The notes under the pieces were generated by a model that saw only the letters and a program-made list of their open reading frames with translations, did no database searches and had not been told where the DNA came from. A stretch of DNA of 64,000 nt from Blautia caecimuris (lineage in GTDB: Bacteria > Bacillota > Clostridia > Lachnospirales > Lachnospiraceae). Below are positions 61,884 through 64,000 of the stretch, piece by piece. Position 1 is the first letter of the stretch. Each line of letters begins with the position of its first letter. Where the stretch lies: NCBI RefSeq assembly GCF_024622975.1, contig NZ_JANJZT010000013.1, positions 1-64,000 of the forward strand. Direction: 5' to 3'. Position numbers and translations under genes: made by a program.

Positions 61884-62627
61884 ATGAAAATAGAAAAAAT
61901 TAACGAAAACCAGATTCGCTGTACTCTGACCCGTGAAGACCTGGAGCTTCATCAGATCCGTCTCAGCGAACTTGCTTACGGTTCCGAAAGAGCAAAAAAA
62001 CTTTTTCGTGATATGATGGAGCAGGCTCAGCTGGAATTCGGATTTGAAGCTGATAATATTCCTCTGATGATCGAGGCAATTCCTGTCACAACAGACAGTA
62101 TTATCCTCATTATCACCAAAGTAGAGGATCCTGAAGAACTGGATACCCGCTTCTCCAAATTTACACCTTTTAAAGATCAGGGGCAGGGAGATCCGGTTTC
62201 CCTTGACGGTGCAGATAATATCATAGATCTTTTTCAGAAACTCTGTGAGTCCAAGCTGAAGACACTGTCCAAAAAGAACTCTGCAGAAGATAAAAAATCT
62301 GCAGAAGAAAAGCCGGAACAGGAAACTCCCGCTGTTAATGTAATCCGTCTGTTTGTTTTTTCCCGGCTGGATGATGTAATTGCTGCGGCTCATGGACTGA
62401 ACGGATTCTTTACAGGCCAGAATACTCTGTACCGGAATACTGAAAATGAAACTTATCTTCTCGTTCTCCATCAGTCTGAGACTTCTCCTGAAGATTTTAA
62501 CAGAGTATGCAATATCCTTTCTGAATATGGAAGCAGCAAGGCTTTCACAGTCTCGGGAGAAGCATATCTGAAAGAACATGGAAAACTGGTTTCTGCAAAT
62601 GCCCTTCAACAGCTTGTACAGCTTTAA
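61884..62627 (+). CDS. mecA: Adaptor protein MecA
   Basis: MecA is the adaptor that delivers substrates to ClpC-ClpP. The 247-residue product has the N-terminal substrate-binding domain (MKIEKINENQIRCTLTREDL, MMEQAQLEFGFEADNIPL, IEAIPVTTDSIILIITKV) and, after a charged Lys/Glu linker, the C-terminal ClpC-binding domain (VIRLFVFSRLDDVIAAAHGL, YLLVLHQSETSPEDFNRVCNIL). The ATG at 61884 is chosen over an in-frame GTG at 61875. An intact terminator is missing downstream, apparently interrupted by inserted DNA. Confidence 0.94.
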   Translation: MKIEKINENQIRCTLTREDLELHQIRLSELAYGSERAKKLFRDMMEQAQLEFGFEADNIPLMIEAIPVTTDSIILIITKVEDPEELDTRFSKFTPFKDQGQGDPVSLDGADNIIDLFQKLCESKLKTLSKKNSAEDKKSAEEKPEQETPAVNVIRLFVFSRLDDVIAAAHGLNGFFTGQNTLYRNTENETYLLVLHQSETSPEDFNRVCNILSEYGSSKAFTVSGEAYLKEHGKLVSANALQQLVQL

Positions 62628-62693
62628 CAAATAATAAAAGGACATTGCTCTTTAGCCGGAGGCCCATAAGGAAGTAAACTAAAATCCCGGTAA
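62628..62693. other. Candidate attachment-site junction beside mecA
   Basis: Directly after mecA, AAAAGGACATTGCTC (62636-62650) looks like the left arm of a terminator whose right arm is absent. The following bases change character and run into the recombinase terminator. This would fit insertion of a mobile element into the mecA terminator. The crossover dinucleotide cannot be identified from one end. Confidence 0.35.
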
Positions 62694-62726
62694 AACCGGC
62701 GTGGCAGAGGTCACGCCGGTTTTTCT
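62694..62726 (-). terminator. Terminator of the recombinase gene
   Basis: AAAACCGGCGTG and CACGCCGGTTTT form a 12-bp stem around AGAGGT-type loop bases. The last codons of the recombinase lie within its right arm. A T run is present on both strands. Confidence 0.75.
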
Positions 62727-64000
62727 GTATCTGTCAGTAGTTCCGGTTTGGCAAGTGGAATCCGGATTTTCCCCACATAGGTAAAATAGACTTCAATCGT
62801 GACATGTTTCTTCCCTCTGATCTTCTCCGGGCTGTGGACCACGATCTTTTCAATCAGTTCATTTACCGTAGAGGCGTCAAGCTCCTGCAAATCGGAATAC
62901 CTGTCGGCAAGCTGAAGGAAACGCCCTACATCGGCAATCTGTCCGGCTTCATTTTCAATTTCTCTCTCCAGCGAAGCTGCAAGCTGCTGAATTTCCGCCT
63001 GCTCTGTTTCATACTGTGCCGAGAGTTTTTGAAAGCGGAGGTCGCTTAATTTCCCAAGTACGGAATCTTCATAAAGCCTTTGGATGATCTTGTCCAAATC
63101 CTCCATACGCTTCTGCGTCCCGGAGAGGGCTTTCCGTTTTTGCGTCAGTTCCGCTTTCCGGCTGGCCTCGTCCTGCGCCAACATTTCCTGAGTGAAATCA
63201 TCCCGAAACAAACGCACATAGGTCAGTGTTCCCTGGATACATTCCAGCACCCGTTTATAAAGCGTAACCTCTCGGATGTAATGGATTTGGCAGGAACCTG
63301 TATTGCTCTTGTAATTGGAGCAGACGAAATGGTCTTGAGACTCATCCTTGTAGGTATTGCAGGTACAGTAATAGAGCTTTGCACCACAGTCGGCGCAATA
63401 GACAAGACCGGAGAAAATGCTTGTTTTTCCCGTCTTTGTGGGTCTGCGCTTGTTGGCTCTTAACGCCTGCACCCGTTCCCACTGTCCCCGCTCAATAATC
63501 GCTGGCTGTGTGTCCTCAAATATCCGTTGGTTTTCTTTCGGATTCTCCATCCGCTTTTTGAATTTTAGGGATTTTGTATAGGTCTTAAAATTAACGGTAC
63601 AACCGGTATATTCCGGCCGCTCCAGTATTCCGGCAACGGATTTGGCACACCACCGGTACAGATTATCCGGCATGGCCCATCCCTTCTGTCTGGCGTTATA
63701 CGCAGTAACCGTCAATACCCTGTCAGCGGTCAGGATTTTTGCAATCTGCATTGGTCCTTTGCCCGCAATGCACAGATCAAAGATACGCCGCACCACTCTT
63801 GCGGATTCCTCGTCTACAATCCATTTCTTTTTATTCTGTGGGTCTTTCACATATCCGTAGGGCGGGTTACTGGCGATGTGTTCCCCGGCTTCTCCGCGCA
63901 TTTTTACGACTGCCCGGATTTTTTTGCTTGTGTCCTTGGTGTAATAATCGTTAAATACGTTTTTGAACACAGCGAAGTCATTTTCGCCCTTTGCACTGTC
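62711..64000 (-). CDS. Large serine recombinase (partial, runs off the right edge)
   Basis: The C-terminal 430 residues of a large serine recombinase. The visible part starts inside the Recombinase domain (SNPPYGYVKDPQNKKKWIVDEESARVVRRIFDLC in overlapping pieces), followed by a zinc ribbon (GLVYCADCGAKLYY and HFVCSNYKSNTGSCQIHYI), a coiled coil of about 80 residues and a C-terminal DUF4368-like end (TVNELIEKIVVHSPEKIRGKK). The catalytic-serine domain lies beyond position 64000. Such recombinases integrate and excise conjugative or mobilisable elements in Clostridia; this one probably lies at the element end beside mecA. Confidence 0.95.
   Translation of the reverse strand, partial: DSAKGENDFAVFKNVFNDYYTKDTSKKIRAVVKMRGEAGEHIASNPPYGYVKDPQNKKKWIVDEESARVVRRIFDLCIAGKGPMQIAKILTADRVLTVTAYNARQKGWAMPDNLYRWCAKSVAGILERPEYTGCTVNFKTYTKSLKFKKRMENPKENQRIFEDTQPAIIERGQWERVQALRANKRRPTKTGKTSIFSGLVYCADCGAKLYYCTCNTYKDESQDHFVCSNYKSNTGSCQIHYIREVTLYKRVLECIQGTLTYVRLFRDDFTQEMLAQDEASRKAELTQKRKALSGTQKRMEDLDKIIQRLYEDSVLGKLSDLRFQKLSAQYETEQAEIQQLAASLEREIENEAGQIADVGRFLQLADRYSDLQELDASTVNELIEKIVVHSPEKIRGKKHVTIEVYFTYVGKIRIPLAKPELLTDTEKPA

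Noticed and set aside
61809-62645. 278-codon minus-strand frame opposite mecA
   Set aside because: Shadow of mecA; Cys/Phe/Ser-rich with no family signature.

Overview
The window looks like a chromosomal segment of a spore-forming anaerobe of the Lachnospiraceae (class Clostridia; the Blautia/Ruminococcus/Mediterraneibacter group is a guess). The evidence is the moderate-GC Firmicute coding style, AGGAGG-type ribosome sites, a SigK-like sporulation sigma factor, the cotJABC spore coat operon, a CIRCE-controlled hrcA-grpE-dnaK-dnaJ operon, RNase J, MecA, IreB, and the gene order ireB-ruvX-DUF1292-(RNase J)-mltG-like-trmR-trhP, which parallels the B. subtilis yrzL-yrrK-yrzB-yrrL-yrrM-yrrO run. 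Gene identities come from reading motifs by eye; no database search was run.

Layout. 1-6060 (- strand): complete urease operon ureABC-ureI-ureEFGD with a strong promoter, a leader terminator (possible attenuator) and an end terminator. 6274-18103 (- strand): two sugar operons. The upstream one is ribose-type (rbsB, DUF2291 lipoprotein, rbsA, rbsC, rbsD, rbsK, lacI-type regulator). The downstream one is a FucI-like isomerase, a two-subunit transketolase and an FGGY kinase, a gene set that fits a transketolase route for an unusual pentose such as D-apiose. Both share an 18-bp upstream motif. 18503-19144 (+): sigK. 19340-24790 (-): tRNA wobble hydroxylase/methyltransferase pair and housekeeping genes. 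24892-31025 (-): mtaB, thiI plus cysteine desulfurase, rsmE, prmA, with an HPr-like gene on + at 26510. 31178-36216 (-): heat-shock operon. 36367-38364 (-): uvrB, with a broken uvrB fragment and a LexA-type box upstream.

38968-43139: half-size EamA protein, two unrecognised proteins, cotJABC (+) and a flavin reductase. 43425-54269 (-): a carbohydrate locus with a YesM/YesN two-component system, an ABC importer, an alpha-L-rhamnosidase, an AraC regulator and DUF1284. The sensor kinase promoter contains a G10 tract inside its spacer, a hallmark of phase variation. 54317-55891 (-): BioY and MscS. 56290-59099 (+): TrkA-TrkH potassium uptake. 59433-61106 (-): membrane-anchored GH18 protein. 61884-62627 (+): MecA. 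62711 to the right edge (-): a large serine recombinase, cut by the window end, which probably marks one end of an integrated mobile element beside mecA.

Functionally the segment combines nitrogen scavenging from urea, import and breakdown of plant-type sugars (ribose/apiose-like pentose, rhamnosides), sporulation, and stress and translation upkeep. The observations most worth following are the phase-variable-type promoter at 46709-46739, the putative urease attenuator at 5964-6059, the isomerase-transketolase-kinase operon and its shared operator, the frameshifted uvrB relic, and two families of palindromic intergenic repeats (26258-26398 and 34343-34442).
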